Shown piece after piece: positions 27,614-39,787 of a stretch of DNA of 64,000 nt. The DNA is from Kitasatospora phosalacinea (lineage in GTDB: Bacteria; Actinomycetota; Actinomycetes; Streptomycetales; Streptomycetaceae): the NCBI RefSeq assembly GCF_000717185.1, contig NZ_JNYE01000018.1, forward strand, positions 27,490-91,489, read 5' to 3'. A program made the translations under genes and the position numbers. The notes under the pieces were generated by a model. It worked only from the letters and a program-made list of their open reading frames with translations, was not told where the DNA came from and did not search any database. Every line of letters begins with the position of its first letter. The stretch's first letter is position 1.

Positions 27614-28881
27614 AGCTGCTTCTCCTTCAGGGTGGTGACGAGCGCCTCAAGGGCGACGGGGGTCTGCTCGCCGGACTCCATGTCCTTGAGCTGGACCACG
27701 CCCTCGGCGAGGTCCCGGTCGCCCGCGATCAGGGCGTAGCGCGCACCCGACCGGTTGGCGGACTTCATGGCGTTCTTGATGCTCTTCACGCCGAAGGCCA
27801 GGTCGGTGGCGACGCCGGCCCGGCGCAGCTCGACGGCCTTGGCGAACAGCACGCTCTTGGCCTCCTCGCCGAGCGCCACCGCGTACACCTCGGTGGTGGC
27901 GGGCAGGTCGAGGACGACGCCCTCGGCCTCCAGCGCGAGGAAGGTGCGGTCCACGCCCAGGCCCCAGCCGACCGAGGGCAGCGCCGGGCCGCCGAGCATC
28001 TCGGACAGGCCGTCGTAGCGGCCGCCGCCGCCGATCGCGGACTGCGCGCCCAGGCCGCCGTGCACGAACTCGAAGGTGGTGCGGGTGTAGTAGTCCAGGC
28101 CGCGCACCAGCTTGGGGTCGTCGACGAAGTCGACGCCCGCGGCGGTGAGCAGCTCGCGGACCTTCTCGTCGTACGCCTTGCACTCCTCGCAGAGGTGGTC
28201 GCGCAGCTTGGGCGCGTCCACCAGCTGGGCCTGGACGGCCTCGCGCTTGTCGTCCAGGACGCGCAGCGGGTTGATCTCCGCGCGGCGGCGGGTCTCCTCG
28301 TCCAGGTCGAGGCCGGCCAGGAACTCGACCAGCGCGGCGCGGTAGACCGGGCGGCACTGCTTGTCGCCGAGCGAGTTGAGCAGCAGGCGGTAGTCGCGCA
28401 GCCCGAGCGAGCGGAAGGCGTCGTCGGCCAGGATGATCAGCTCGGCGTCCAGCGCCGGGTCCTCGGCGCCGATCGCCTCGGCGCCGACCTGCGAGAACTG
28501 CCGGTAGCGGCCCTTCTGCGGGCGCTCGTAGCGGTAGAAGTTGCCGGAGTACCAGAGCTTGACCGGCAGGTTGCCGAGCTTGTGCAGGTTGGACTCCAGC
28601 ACGGCGCGCACCACCGAGGCGGTGCCCTCGGGGCGCAGCGCGAGCGACTCGCTGCTCTCCGGGCGCTGGACGAGGGTGAACATCTCCTTGGTGACGATGT
28701 CGGTGGACTCGCCGACGCCGCGGGAGAACAGCTTGACGTCCTCGAACACCGGGGTCTCGACGTAGCCGTAGCCGGCCCGGCGCAGCGGCGCGGAGAGGCG
28801 CTCGCGGACCGCCAGGTAGGCGGCCGAGTTGACCGTCGGGAGCAGGTCGTAGGTGCCCTTGGGGGCGGTGAAGGTGCTCAA
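27610..28881 (-). CDS. hisS: Histidyl-tRNA synthetase
   Basis: A 423-residue class IIa synthetase. It shows motif 1 near the N-terminus ([11 protein letters not shown]), motif 2 [20 protein letters not shown], the histidine-specific [15 protein letters not shown] and GGGGRYDGL, and motif 3 [11 protein letters not shown] chose the TTG at 28881 (MSTFTAPKG) because streptomycete homologues begin this way as I recall. A GTG at 28896 overlaps the upstream MBL gene stop as GTGA and is a real alternative, adding MTEEK. Confidence 0.97.
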   Translation of the reverse strand: MSTFTAPKGTYDLLPTVNSAAYLAVRERLSAPLRRAGYGYVETPVFEDVKLFSRGVGESTDIVTKEMFTLVQRPESSESLALRPEGTASVVRAVLESNLHKLGNLPVKLWYSGNFYRYERPQKGRYRQFSQVGAEAIGAEDPALDAELIILADDAFRSLGLRDYRLLLNSLGDKQCRPVYRAALVEFLAGLDLDEETRRRAEINPLRVLDDKREAVQAQLVDAPKLRDHLCEECKAYDEKVRELLTAAGVDFVDDPKLVRGLDYYTRTTFEFVHGGLGAQSAIGGGGRYDGLSEMLGGPALPSVGWGLGVDRTFLALEAEGVVLDLPATTEVYAVALGEEAKSVLFAKAVELRRAGVATDLAFGVKSIKNAMKSANRSGARYALIAGDRDLAEGVVQLKDMESGEQTPVALEALVTTLKEKQL

Positions 28882-28892
28882 CTTCTCTTCCG

Positions 28893-29600
28893 TCACATTC
28901 CTCGTCGCGGGAAGGCCGGTGCGCCCTGCGCACCGCCCGCCTGCTGGAGGTAGGGGTTGGTGGCGCGCTCTCGGCCGATGGTGGTCTGGGAGCCGTGGCC
29001 GGAGAGCACCACGGTCGCGTCGTCGAGGGGCAGGCACACCCGGGCCAGCGAGCGCATGATCGCCGCGCTGTCTCCGCCCGGGAGGTCGGTACGCCCGATG
29101 GAGCCGGCGAACAGCAGGTCGCCCGAGAACAGGACCGGCGGAACCTCTGCCGATGCGGGCGTCCTGAACGTCACCGACCCCTCGGTATGGCCCGGGGCGT
29201 GGTCGACGGTGAGCCGCAGCCCGGCGAGCTCCAGCACGCTGCCGTCGGTCAACTCGCGGACGTCGTCCGGCTCGCCGACGGTGATCGAACCCATCAGCTG
29301 CTGTCCGAGCGAGCGGCCGAGGGCCTTCTCCGGGTCGGCCAGCATGTAGCGGTCCCGGGGGTGGATCCAGGCCGGGACGCCCTGCGCGCCGCAGACCGGG
29401 ACGACCGAGGCGACGTGGTCGATGTGCCCGTGGGTGAGCAGCACCGCGACCGGCTTGAGCCGGTGCTCGCGGATCAACTCCTCGACGCCGCTCGCCGCTT
29501 CGTGGCCCGGGTCGACGATCACGCACTCCTCGCCGGCGGCGGGTGCGACCAGGTAGCAGTTGGTGCCCCAGGCCCCGGCGGGGAATCCGGCGACGAACAC
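28893..29600 (-). CDS. MBL-fold metallo-hydrolase (glyoxalase II-like)
   Basis: A 235-residue metallo-beta-lactamase-fold hydrolase. The zinc motif THGHIDH is present, followed by [25 protein letters not shown] and a late SGHGSQT, giving the full metal ligand set of the glyoxalase II/YcbL-like group. The N-terminal GTNCYLVAP is typical. The GTG at 29600 has GAGGA about five bases upstream. It lies directly upstream of hisS. The physiological thioester or other substrate is unknown. Confidence 0.92.
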   Translation of the reverse strand: MFVAGFPAGAWGTNCYLVAPAAGEECVIVDPGHEAASGVEELIREHRLKPVAVLLTHGHIDHVASVVPVCGAQGVPAWIHPRDRYMLADPEKALGRSLGQQLMGSITVGEPDDVRELTDGSVLELAGLRLTVDHAPGHTEGSVTFRTPASAEVPPVLFSGDLLFAGSIGRTDLPGGDSAAIMRSLARVCLPLDDATVVLSGHGSQTTIGRERATNPYLQQAGGAQGAPAFPRRGM

Positions 29601-29740
29601 GAGTCCTCACGTTCCATGGCGGTGGCGGTCTGCTTTTCCCCCGCAGCCTACCGGCGCCACGGGGCCGCGGGCGAACCGGTTGTCCGGTGCGTTCAGCGGT
29701 TTCTCATGTCGGGCTGATCCCGTACTGACGCGCGGGGTCC

Positions 29741-29770
29741 TTACACTTGGCCGCCAGCGGGTGCGATGAT
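29741..29770 (+). promoter_or_regulatory. Candidate promoter of the cyclophilin gene
   Basis: TTACAC, an 18-base spacer and GATGAT, about 55 bp upstream of the GTG start. Both boxes are moderate matches to a sigma-70-type promoter. Confidence 0.35.
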
Positions 29771-29825
29771 CCGCACACAACAAACGCAAGTCCCCTTTCC
29801 CACAGCCCGGCAGGAGAGACGTCCG

Positions 29826-30575
29826 GTGGTCAGCAGCGAACAGCGGCGGCGGCAGCTCGCCCGTGACAAGTACGAGCGCCAGATGCAGGCCCGCGCCGAG
29901 GCCGCCACCAAGCGCAAGAAGCGCAACGCGGTGGTCGCCTCGGTCCTGGCGGTGCTGGTGGTCGCCGGTGTCGCCACCGCGGCGAGCGGCGCCTTCGACT
30001 CGGACAAGAAGGAGGACAAGGCCGCATCCGCGGCGCCCTCCCCGTCCGCCGGCGGCAAGCAGTGGGCCGCCGAGCCCGCGATGTCGATCGACACCGCGGC
30101 CCCGTACACCGCGACGATGGACACCTCGGCGGGCAAGGTCACCTTCTCCCTGGACGCGGCGAAGGCCCCGCACACCGTCAACTCCTTCGTGTTCCTGGCC
30201 GGTCAGCAGTTCTGGGACGGCACGAAGTGCCACCGCCTGACCACGGAGGGCATCTACGTCCTGCAGTGCGGCGACCCGACCGGCACCGGATCGGGCGGCC
30301 CCGGCTACTCGTTCGCCGACGAGAACCTGACCGGCGCGACGTACCCCGCGGGCACCGTGGCGATGGCCAACTCCGGCGCGAACACCAACGGCAGCCAGTT
30401 CTTCCTGGTCTACAAGGACACCCAACTGCCGCCGAGCTACACCCCGTTCGGCAAGATCACCGGCGGCCTGGACGTGCTGCAGAAGATCGCCGGCGCCGGT
30501 GTCCAGGGCGGCGGCGGCGACGGCGCGCCCGCCACCCCGGTCAACGTCACCACCATCACCGCCGCCAAGGGCTGA
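29826..30575 (+). CDS. Membrane-anchored cyclophilin-type peptidyl-prolyl isomerase
   Basis: A 249-residue protein with a basic cytosolic N-terminus (KRKKRN), one membrane helix (VVASVLAVLVVAGVATAA, about residues 38-55), a disordered Ser/Pro linker and an extracytoplasmic cyclophilin domain. The domain carries FVFLAGQQFWDGTKCHRL, GYSFADENL, the hallmark GTVAMANSGANTNGSQFFLVY and FGKITGG. It probably helps fold exported proteins. The GTG at 29826 has AGGAG nine bases upstream; the longer frame is spurious. The neighbouring MBL gene is divergent. Confidence 0.95.
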   Translation: MVSSEQRRRQLARDKYERQMQARAEAATKRKKRNAVVASVLAVLVVAGVATAASGAFDSDKKEDKAASAAPSPSAGGKQWAAEPAMSIDTAAPYTATMDTSAGKVTFSLDAAKAPHTVNSFVFLAGQQFWDGTKCHRLTTEGIYVLQCGDPTGTGSGGPGYSFADENLTGATYPAGTVAMANSGANTNGSQFFLVYKDTQLPPSYTPFGKITGGLDVLQKIAGAGVQGGGGDGAPATPVNVTTITAAKG

Positions 30576-30590
30576 CCCGCCGCGAAAATC

Positions 30591-30626
30591 GACCGGCGCC
30601 GGATGCGGACAGCACCGGCGCTGGTC
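30591..30626 (+). terminator. Cyclophilin gene terminator hairpin
   Basis: A 12-bp stem with one mismatch (GACCGGCGCCGG with CCGGCGCTGGTC) and a 12-base loop, 16 bp past the stop. Confidence 0.55.
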
Positions 30627-30782
30627 GCCTATGTTGCTGTTGTATAGGGTGCCCTGACCGTCGGCCGTCACCCTCGGCGCAACCCAACGACGGCTCGGGA
30701 CGGCGGGCTCCATCGGTCCGCCGCACATCAACTGTGGACGACGCTCCTGCCCGTGGGCGTGGCGTCATGTGGAGGAGGCGCT

Positions 30783-32012
30783 GTGAGCAGCGACCCGTGG
30801 GGCCGTGTCGACGAGCAGGGGAACGTCTACGTGAGGACGGCCGACGGCGAACGCCAGGTCGGCTCCTGGCAGGCCGGCTCCCCCGAGGAGGCCCTCGCCT
30901 ACTTCGAGCGCAAGTTCCAGGGCCTGGAGGCGGAGACCGCCCTCCTGGAGCACCGGGTGCGCAAGACCGACCTGGCCGCCAAGGAGGCGCAGACCGCGCT
31001 GGAGCACCTGCGCGCGCAGGTCGCCGAGGCGCACGCGGTCGGCGACCTGGCCGCGCTCGCCGCCCGCCTGGACACCCTGGCCGGCGAGATCGAGACCCGG
31101 CAGGGCGAGCGCAAGGCCGCCCGGGCCAAGGCCCAGGAGGAGACCCGCGCCGCCAAGGAGGCGCTGGTCGCCGAGGCCGAGCAGCTCGCCGAGTCCAACC
31201 AGTGGCGGGAGGCCGGCGACCGGCTGCGCGCCCTGGTCGACAACTGGAAGGCGCTGCCGCGCCTGGACCGCAAGAGCGACGACGAGCTGTGGCACCGCTT
31301 CTCGCACGCCCGCTCGGTGTTCTCCAAGCACCGCAAGGCGCACTTCGCGGCCCTCGACTCCGAGCGCGAGTCCGCCCGCGCGGTCAAGGAGAAGCTGGTC
31401 GCCGAGGCCGAGGCGCTGTCCGGCTCCACCGAGTGGGGGCCGACCGCCGCCGCCTACCGCGACCTGATGACCCAGTGGAAGGCCGCCGGCCGCGCCCAGC
31501 GGGACGCGGAGGAGGAGCTGTGGGCCCGCTTCCGCGGCGCCCAGGACGTCTTCTTCCAGGCCCGCTCCGGCGCCTTCTCCGAGCGCGACGCCGAGCAGGG
31601 CGAGAACCAGAAGGCCAAGGAGGCCCTGCTGGTCGAGGCTGAGGCGATCCTGCCGATCACCGACCTGAAGGCCGCCAAGGCCGCGCTGCGCTCCGTCTCC
31701 GAGCGCTGGGAGGCCGTCGGCCACGTCCCGCGCGACGCCCGTCCGAAGCTGGACGGCCGGCTGGCCGCGGTGGAGCGGGCCGTCCGCGAGGCCGAGGAGG
31801 CCGAGTGGCAGCGCTCCAACCCGGAGGCCCGGGCCCGCGCCACCGGCATGACCGCGCTGCTGCAGGCCGCCGTGGACAAGCTGCAGGCCGACCTGGACAA
31901 GGCCCGTGCCACGGGCAACGCGTCCAGGGCCGCGAAGCTGGAGGCCGAGCTGGAGGGCCGCCGGGCACTGCTCGACCAGGCGCAGAAGTCGCTGCAGGAG
32001 TTCACCTCCTGA
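30783..32012 (+). CDS. DUF349 repeat protein
   Basis: A 409-residue highly charged, mostly helical protein built of at least three DUF349 repeats, seen as recurring EAEQLAESNQWREAGDRLRALVDNWK, ...WGPTAAAYRDLMTQWKAAGRA and LKAAKAALRSVSERWEAVG. The N-terminus has a short VDEQGNVYVRTADGERQVG strand-rich segment found in the actinobacterial members, and the C-terminus forms a coiled coil. The function is unknown. The GTG at 30783 has GGAGGAGG upstream. It is monocistronic, ending at a strong hairpin. Confidence 0.9.
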   Translation: MSSDPWGRVDEQGNVYVRTADGERQVGSWQAGSPEEALAYFERKFQGLEAETALLEHRVRKTDLAAKEAQTALEHLRAQVAEAHAVGDLAALAARLDTLAGEIETRQGERKAARAKAQEETRAAKEALVAEAEQLAESNQWREAGDRLRALVDNWKALPRLDRKSDDELWHRFSHARSVFSKHRKAHFAALDSERESARAVKEKLVAEAEALSGSTEWGPTAAAYRDLMTQWKAAGRAQRDAEEELWARFRGAQDVFFQARSGAFSERDAEQGENQKAKEALLVEAEAILPITDLKAAKAALRSVSERWEAVGHVPRDARPKLDGRLAAVERAVREAEEAEWQRSNPEARARATGMTALLQAAVDKLQADLDKARATGNASRAAKLEAELEGRRALLDQAQKSLQEFTS

Positions 32013-32026
32013 ACCCCGCCCGCGCT

Positions 32027-32059
32027 GAGGGCCCCCGTCCGCACCGGACGGGGGCCCTC
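32027..32059. terminator. Bidirectional terminator
   Basis: A perfect 14-bp stem (GAGGGCCCCCGTCC) with a 5-base loop between the convergent DUF349 and lipoprotein genes. It can serve both. Confidence 0.85.
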
Positions 32060-32085
32060 GTGCGTTCCCGGCAACCATGCCGGCC

Positions 32086-32931
32086 TCACACCACGCTGGC
32101 GGAGGGCCCGGGCGACTCCAGCTGGTCCAGGTCCAGGCTCTGCTCCGGGCCGGGGGTGGCGCTGGGCACCGGGGTGCCGAAGTCGCTGAACTCGACCGCC
32201 CCGGTGCTCTTCGCCAGCTTCAGCGGCACCGGCGAGCCGGTGGTGGCCACGTACAGGGTGCCGGGGCCGGTGCCGGTGCCGGAGTCGGAGTCGGAGTCGG
32301 CAGTCAGGGTGAGGGCGGGGCGGCCCTGCACGGTGGTCGGGTCGCCCTTGGCCAGGCCGGTCCTCCCGGTGCCGAGCTGGTCGGCGAGCGCGCCCAGGTC
32401 GCACAGCTCGCCGATCTCGGCGAAGTCCGGGTTGTCGCTGGTGGTCTTCAGGTAGCGGTCGCCGACCAGCTGGGAGAGCGCCTCGCCGCCGTGGCTCAGC
32501 CAGAACTCCTCGTCCGGCTTGACCCACAGGTCGGGCCCGGCCTTGACCACCTGGAAGCTGCCGACGCCGCTCTGGCCGAGGGTGCCGGTGCAGTGGCCCG
32601 AGGTGTCCAGCCGCAGGTCCAGGTCGATCCGGGCGCCCTGGCTGCTGACCGTGCCGACCGTCCGCACCGCGCCCGCGTCCTTGAGCGCCTGCGCCGCCCG
32701 CTGCAGCACCTCGTCGGCGGGCAGCTGCGCGACCCCGTTGTCGCCGTCACGGGTGGCGGCCGCCGCGGAGGCCGAGACCGCGCTGCCGGTGCCGCTCGCC
32801 GCCGGGCCGCCGGCGGTGCTCCCCGCGGCGCTCCCGGCGCCGTCCGGGCCGCCGGAGCTGCCGCACCCGACCGCCAGCGCCGCGGCGAGCGCCGCGCCGG
32901 TCACTGCCGTCATCACCCGTATCCCGTGCAC
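32086..32931 (-). CDS. Putative lipoprotein, LprG/LppX-like
   Basis: A 281-residue exported lipoprotein. The signal peptide (MTAVTGAALAAALAVGC) ends in a lipobox with the modified Cys followed by GSSGG, then about 50 residues of Ser/Gly/Ala linker. The mature domain (VLQRAAQALKDAGAVRTVGTVSSQG, LDTSGHCTGTLG, PDLWVKPDEEFW) resembles the LolA/LprG-like lipid-carrier or sensing proteins found in actinobacteria. The C-terminal half contains a short DSDSDSGTGTG tract. The GTG at 32931 has GGAGG six bases upstream. It lies downstream of relA; any functional link is unproven. Confidence 0.8.
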   Translation of the reverse strand: MHGIRVMTAVTGAALAAALAVGCGSSGGPDGAGSAAGSTAGGPAASGTGSAVSASAAAATRDGDNGVAQLPADEVLQRAAQALKDAGAVRTVGTVSSQGARIDLDLRLDTSGHCTGTLGQSGVGSFQVVKAGPDLWVKPDEEFWLSHGGEALSQLVGDRYLKTTSDNPDFAEIGELCDLGALADQLGTGRTGLAKGDPTTVQGRPALTLTADSDSDSGTGTGPGTLYVATTGSPVPLKLAKSTGAVEFSDFGTPVPSATPGPEQSLDLDQLESPGPSASVV

Positions 32932-33028
32932 GGTGCCTCCAGGAAAGCCGTCCGCCCCCACCCGGCCAGTGTCGGCGGGGCGGGGGCGGGCGGCGACCGG
33001 AGCGGCGGCGGCGCGGGACCGCGGGCGG

Positions 33029-35380
<2,352 letters not shown>

Positions 35381-35473
35381 GGACACTCCTACGTCGGATC
35401 AACCTTCATCGTACCGACAGCGCGCGCCCGCGCGGCGGCGCGCCCGCCCCGGGGTCCGCCCGGGAACGGGAGC

Positions 35474-35499
35474 GCCCGGGAACGGTTCCGTTCCCGGGC
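35474..35499 (-). terminator. apt terminator hairpin
   Basis: A perfect 12-bp stem GCCCGGGAACGG/CCGTTCCCGGGC separated by TT, 20 bp past the apt stop. It lies between apt and relA, so relA probably has its own promoter or reads through. Confidence 0.7.
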
Positions 35500-35519
35500 G
35501 GCCTTCGGACAGCGCGGCG

Positions 35520-36074
35520 TCACACCACGACGAGCGTCTCCAGCGGCGCACCGCGCAGGTGCGAGGCGAGCTTCGCGCGCCCCGGCAGGAAGCCGAGCTC
35601 CATCAGCACGACCACGCCGACCAGCTCGGCCCCGGCCTCCTGGACGAGGTCCAGCGACGCGGCGATCGTCCCGCCGGTGGCCAGCACGTCGTCCACCACC
35701 AGGACCTTCTCGCCCGGCTCGAACGCGTCGCACTGGACCTCCAGCGTCGCCGACCCGTACTCCAGGTCGTACGAGCGGGAGAACACCTCGCCGGGCAGCT
35801 TGCCCTTCTTGCGGATCGGGACGAACCCGAGGCCAGCGGCGAACGCGGCGGGCGCGGCGAGGACGAACCCCCGCGCCTCCAGCCCGACCACCTTGGTGGC
35901 GCCGAGCTCCCTGGCCCGCTCGGCCAGCGCCCGGGTCAGCGCGCCGAACGCCTCGGCGTCGGCGAGCAGGGGGGCGATGTCCTTGAACAGGACGCCCGGC
36001 TTCGGGTAGTCCTGCACGTCCCGGATCCGGCTGTTGAGCAGCTCGGACAGGGTGGGGTCGGTGGTGGAGGTCAC
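35520..36074 (-). CDS. apt: Adenine phosphoribosyltransferase
   Basis: A 184-residue purine-salvage enzyme that makes AMP from adenine and PRPP. The PRPP-binding motif VLVVDDVLATGGT is intact, with DYPKPGVLFKDI at the N-terminus and GLEARGFVL and RKKGKLPGEV in between. The start is the GTG at 36074. It lies between secF and relA, the usual streptomycete order. Confidence 0.97.
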   Translation of the reverse strand: MTSTTDPTLSELLNSRIRDVQDYPKPGVLFKDIAPLLADAEAFGALTRALAERARELGATKVVGLEARGFVLAAPAAFAAGLGFVPIRKKGKLPGEVFSRSYDLEYGSATLEVQCDAFEPGEKVLVVDDVLATGGTIAASLDLVQEAGAELVGVVVLMELGFLPGRAKLASHLRGAPLETLVVV

Positions 36075-36094
36075 GGGGGTCCCTTCGCGGGGGG

Positions 36095-37216
36095 TCAGCG
36101 CTTGCCGGACGGCCGGCCCTTGCCCCGGGTGCGGCTGGTCGGCTGGTTACGCTGTCCGACCATACCGGCCGGAACCTCGTCCCCGGCGTCCTCCTCGCTG
36201 TCGGGCTCCTCACCGTCGACGTCCCCGCCCCGGCCCTCGGCCGCGGCCTTGGCCTCGGAGGCCCGGCGCTGGGCGACCCGCTTGGCCAGCGCCTTCATGT
36301 CCGGGGCCTGCTCCTTGAGCTGCGCGAGCAGCGGGGTGGCCACGCAGATGGAGGAGTAGGCACCGGCCGCGAGGCCGATGAACAGGGCCAGCGAGATGTC
36401 GTTCAGGGTGCCCGCGCCAAGCAGGCCGCCGCCGATGAACAGCAGCGCGGAGACCGGCAGCAGCGCCACGACCGTGGTGTTGATGGAGCGCACCAGGGTC
36501 TGGTTGAGGCCGTGGTTGGCGGCCTCGCTGTAGGTGCGGCGGCTCTGCTTGGTGAGGCCCCGGGTGTTCTCCTTCACGGTGTCGAAGACGACGACCGTGT
36601 CGTAGAGCGAGTAGCCGAGGATGGTCAGGAAGCCGATCACGGTGCCCGGGGTGACCTCGAAGCCGACCAGGGCGTAGACGCCGATGGTGATCAGGAGGTC
36701 GTGGATCAGGGCGACCAGGGCGGCCACCGCCATCCGCCACTCGAAGGCGATCGCCATGTAGACGGTGACCAGGACCATGAAGACGATCAGGCCGGTCAGC
36801 GCCTTCTTGGAGATGTCCTCGCCCCAGGAGGGGCCGATCACCTGGGCGTTGATGTCCTGCTCCTGGACGCCGATCGCCTGCGAGAACTCCTTGGTGAAGG
36901 TGGTCGCCGGGATCGACTCCTGGGCGCTGACCTGGACCCGGACGTCACCCTTGTCCGTGGTCTGCACCAGCGCGGTGTGCGAACCGATGATCTTGTCGGC
37001 GGTCTCCTTCGCCTGCGAGGCCGACAGGCCGGGCTTGTGCACGGTGTAGACCGAGCCGCCCTTGAACTCGATGCCCAGGTGCAGGCCCATGGCCAGGCCG
37101 ACGGCCGCCACCAGGACGATCACCGCCGAGATCGAGTACCAGATCTTCCGCTTGCCGACGAAGTCGAAGGAGACCTCGCCCTGGTAGAGGCGGTGACCGA
37201 TGTTGCGGAGCGACAT
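36095..37216 (-). CDS. secF: Protein translocase subunit SecF
   Basis: A 373-residue membrane protein that aids proton-motive-force-driven release of proteins by SecYEG. The first membrane helix (about 26-44) is followed by the SecD/SecF motif LGIEFKGGSVYTV, an extracytoplasmic loop, then five helices including VIGFLTILGYSLYDTVVVFDTVKEN and RSINTTVVALLPV. The charged C-terminal tail is long and cytosolic. It starts 3 bp after secD and is co-expressed with it. Confidence 0.97.
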   Translation of the reverse strand: MSLRNIGHRLYQGEVSFDFVGKRKIWYSISAVIVLVAAVGLAMGLHLGIEFKGGSVYTVHKPGLSASQAKETADKIIGSHTALVQTTDKGDVRVQVSAQESIPATTFTKEFSQAIGVQEQDINAQVIGPSWGEDISKKALTGLIVFMVLVTVYMAIAFEWRMAVAALVALIHDLLITIGVYALVGFEVTPGTVIGFLTILGYSLYDTVVVFDTVKENTRGLTKQSRRTYSEAANHGLNQTLVRSINTTVVALLPVSALLFIGGGLLGAGTLNDISLALFIGLAAGAYSSICVATPLLAQLKEQAPDMKALAKRVAQRRASEAKAAAEGRGGDVDGEEPDSEEDAGDEVPAGMVGQRNQPTSRTRGKGRPSGKR

Positions 37217-37219
37217 GGG

Positions 37220-39031
37220 TCAGACCTCCTGGGTCGTGGTGGGGCGGCGGCGAGAGCCGCGGATCGGCGGACGGGCGCCGAGCCGCTTCGGGTCCAGGCC
37301 GGACATCGGGTGGCCGCTGGCGAAGAACTTGGTGCGGGCCAGCAGGCTGATCAGCGGCTTGGTGAACAGGAAGATCACCACGACGTCGAGCAGGGTGGTC
37401 AGGCCCAGCGTGAACGCGAAGCCCTGCACCTTGCCGACCGACACCAGGTACAGCACCGCGGCGCACAGGAAGGACACGAAGTCGGAGACCAGGATGGTGC
37501 GCCGGGCCCGCGGCCAGGCGCGCTGCACGGCGGCCCGCAGCTGGGCCCCCTCGCGCACCTCGTCCCGGATGCGCTCGAAGTACACGATGAAGGAGTCCGC
37601 GGTGATGCCGATCGCGACGATCGCGCCGCAGACCGCGGGCAGGTTCAGCGCGAAGCCGATGCCCGCGCCGAGCAGGCTCATGATCGACCAGGTCAGGACC
37701 GCCGAGACGAGCAGACCGGCGATCGAGATCAGGCCCAGGCCGCGGTAGTAGACCAGCGAGTACGCGACCACCAGGACCATGCCGATCAGACCGGCGACCA
37801 GACCGGCCTTCAGCTGCTCGGAGCCGAGCTGCGGGGAGACGGTGGTGACGTCGCTCTTCACGAAGTCCAGCGGGAGCGCGCCGTAGCTCAGCACGTTCGC
37901 CAGCGACTTGGCCTCGGACGAGCTGAAGGTGCCGCTGATCACGGCGCTGCCGCCGGTGATCGACTCGGACACGTACGGGTGCGAGACGACCTGGCCGTCC
38001 AGCACGATCGCGAACTGGTTGGCCGGGGAGGTCTGGGTGGCCAGCTGGCCGGTGGTGTCGGCGAAGGCCTTGGAGCCGGTGTCGTTGAACGACAGGTCGA
38101 CCATCCAGCCCTTGCCGCTCTGGGTGTCGTAGACGGCCTGCGCCTTGGTGACGTCCTGGCCGTTCACCGCGACGCCGCCGAGCACGAACTTGTACCAGAG
38201 GCCCTGCTCAGCCTCGTACGAGCAGGCGATCGCGGGGGCGGTCGGGTCGTTGGTCTTCTGGTAGTTCAGCCGCTGCGCCTCGTTGGTGCAGTCCAGCGCG
38301 GCGTACTGCTGCTGCAGCGCGAGGGTCTCGGCGTCCGGGGTGGCGGCGGCGTTCGGGTCGGCCGCGGGGGCCGAGGCGGCGGCGGAGGCGCTCGGCTGGG
38401 CCGCGGCGGAGCCGCTCGCGGAGGCGGAGGCCGAGGGGTCGGCCTGCAGCGCGCCGGAGAGGGCGCGGCCGGCCTTGGTGGCGGAGGCGGAGGCGGAGGC
38501 GCTCGCGGCGGAGGAGGCGCCGGCCGAGGCGGAGGCGCCGCTGCCCGCGCTCGCGGAGGCGCCCGCGCTCGGGGCGGCCGAGGCCTCGGCGCCCGCGGAG
38601 GCGGAGGCCGACGGCTGGGGCTGCTGCGCGGCCGCACCGGACGGCTCGGTGGCCAGCACCGGACGGAAGTAGAGCTTGGCGGTGTCACCGACCTTGTCGA
38701 TGGACTGCTGCGTGTTACCACCGTCGGGAATGTTGACGATGATGTTCGCATTGCCCTGGGTCTGGACCTCCGCCTCGGAGACGCCCATGCCGTTGACGCG
38801 CTTCTGGATGATGCTGACCGCGGTGTCCAGATTGGTCTTGTTGATCGCGGAAGGATCATCAGACTTGGCGGTCAGCGTGACGCTGGTGCCACCGGCGAGG
38901 TCGATACCGAGACGCGGCTTGGTGTTGCCCGTCCCGAACATGAGGGCCACAAGGCCGACGGTGACCACCAGGATGAGCGCCAGCGCCCGTCCCGGGTATC
39001 CGTCGCGCGACCGCGACTTGGGTGTTGCCAC
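37220..39031 (-). CDS. secD: Protein translocase subunit SecD with Ala/Ser-rich insertion
   Basis: A 603-residue SecD subunit. The first membrane helix (about 17-34) is followed by RLGIDLAGGTSVTLTA and the large periplasmic P1 domain. The C-terminal five-helix bundle carries VSPQLGSEQLKAGLVAGLIGMVLVV and CGAIVAIGITADSFIVYFERIRDE. Residues about 132-232 form a low-complexity Ala/Ser/Pro insertion within the P1 domain that is absent from enterobacterial SecD. The GTG at 39031 is preceded by GGGAG at 12 bases. The gene lies downstream of yajC and upstream of secF. Confidence 0.96.
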   Translation of the reverse strand: MATPKSRSRDGYPGRALALILVVTVGLVALMFGTGNTKPRLGIDLAGGTSVTLTAKSDDPSAINKTNLDTAVSIIQKRVNGMGVSEAEVQTQGNANIIVNIPDGGNTQQSIDKVGDTAKLYFRPVLATEPSGAAAQQPQPSASASAGAEASAAPSAGASASAGSGASASAGASSAASASASASATKAGRALSGALQADPSASASASGSAAAQPSASAAASAPAADPNAAATPDAETLALQQQYAALDCTNEAQRLNYQKTNDPTAPAIACSYEAEQGLWYKFVLGGVAVNGQDVTKAQAVYDTQSGKGWMVDLSFNDTGSKAFADTTGQLATQTSPANQFAIVLDGQVVSHPYVSESITGGSAVISGTFSSSEAKSLANVLSYGALPLDFVKSDVTTVSPQLGSEQLKAGLVAGLIGMVLVVAYSLVYYRGLGLISIAGLLVSAVLTWSIMSLLGAGIGFALNLPAVCGAIVAIGITADSFIVYFERIRDEVREGAQLRAAVQRAWPRARRTILVSDFVSFLCAAVLYLVSVGKVQGFAFTLGLTTLLDVVVIFLFTKPLISLLARTKFFASGHPMSGLDPKRLGARPPIRGSRRRPTTTQEV

Positions 39032-39179
39032 CTTGCTCGTTTCTCCCTGTCCATGCCGCCCGGCGGCCGGCCTCCGGCCCCGCGCTGGGCGGGTGCCGGA
39101 AGGCGGCGGACGCACGACGGCCCAAGAGGTCCTGTTGGGCTTGCGGCGGGTGCCGCTGGTCGAGGGTGCCCCGACCGTA

Positions 39180-39572
39180 CTACTTGCTCTCGGGAGCCTC
39201 GGCGTCGACCTTCGCCTCGTCCTTGGACAGGCTCAGCGGCTTCTCGTCGGCGTCGGCGTCCGCCGCGGCGTCCTCGACGGCCTCGTCCTCGGCCGGGCGG
39301 CCGTTGATGATCGCGTCGTACTCCAGCGGCTCCAGGACGGCCGCGATCGCGCCCTTGGTGTAGTGGGCCACCACGCCGGGGGCGACCTCCAGCTCGACCG
39401 TCTCGTCGTTGACCGCCTTCACCAGCGCGTACATGCCGCCGATGGTGCGCACGCCCGACCCCGGCTGCAGCGCGGTCTGCATGTTCTGCATCTGGGCCTG
39501 ACGCTTCTTCTGCGAGCGCATCATCATGAAGATGGCGAGCAGGGGGAGGAGAAGGATGATGTAAGAGAACAC
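39180..39572 (-). CDS. yajC: Preprotein translocase subunit YajC
   Basis: A 130-residue single-pass membrane protein of the SecDF-YajC complex. The N-terminal helix (IILLLPLLAIFMMMRSQKKRQ) is followed by the conserved LQPGSGVRTIGGMYALV and an acidic Ala/Asp-rich tail. The GTG at 39572 has AAAGGA about nine bases upstream. The gap to ruvB upstream is 215 bp and probably holds the promoter of the yajC-secD-secF unit; a short direct repeat GGCATGC lies in it. Confidence 0.95.
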   Translation of the reverse strand: MFSYIILLLPLLAIFMMMRSQKKRQAQMQNMQTALQPGSGVRTIGGMYALVKAVNDETVELEVAPGVVAHYTKGAIAAVLEPLEYDAIINGRPAEDEAVEDAAADADADEKPLSLSKDEAKVDAEAPESK

Positions 39573-39787
39573 AGCCAGGGTCCTTTGTGGGCCGCCTTCC
39601 GGCAGCCAGTGCGTGTACGTCGGCCCGTCGGGCGAGAGGGGCGGTCCGGCGGAGTCTAGGCGACCCGCACTGAACGGACAACGCCAAGCATGCCAGTGTG
39701 CCGCCGAAAGTGGCGAGCCTTGGCATGCACATAAACTCCCGGTAAGGCGCCGGAGTTATCCCCGGAACTCCCGGCGGGGCGGCCGCG

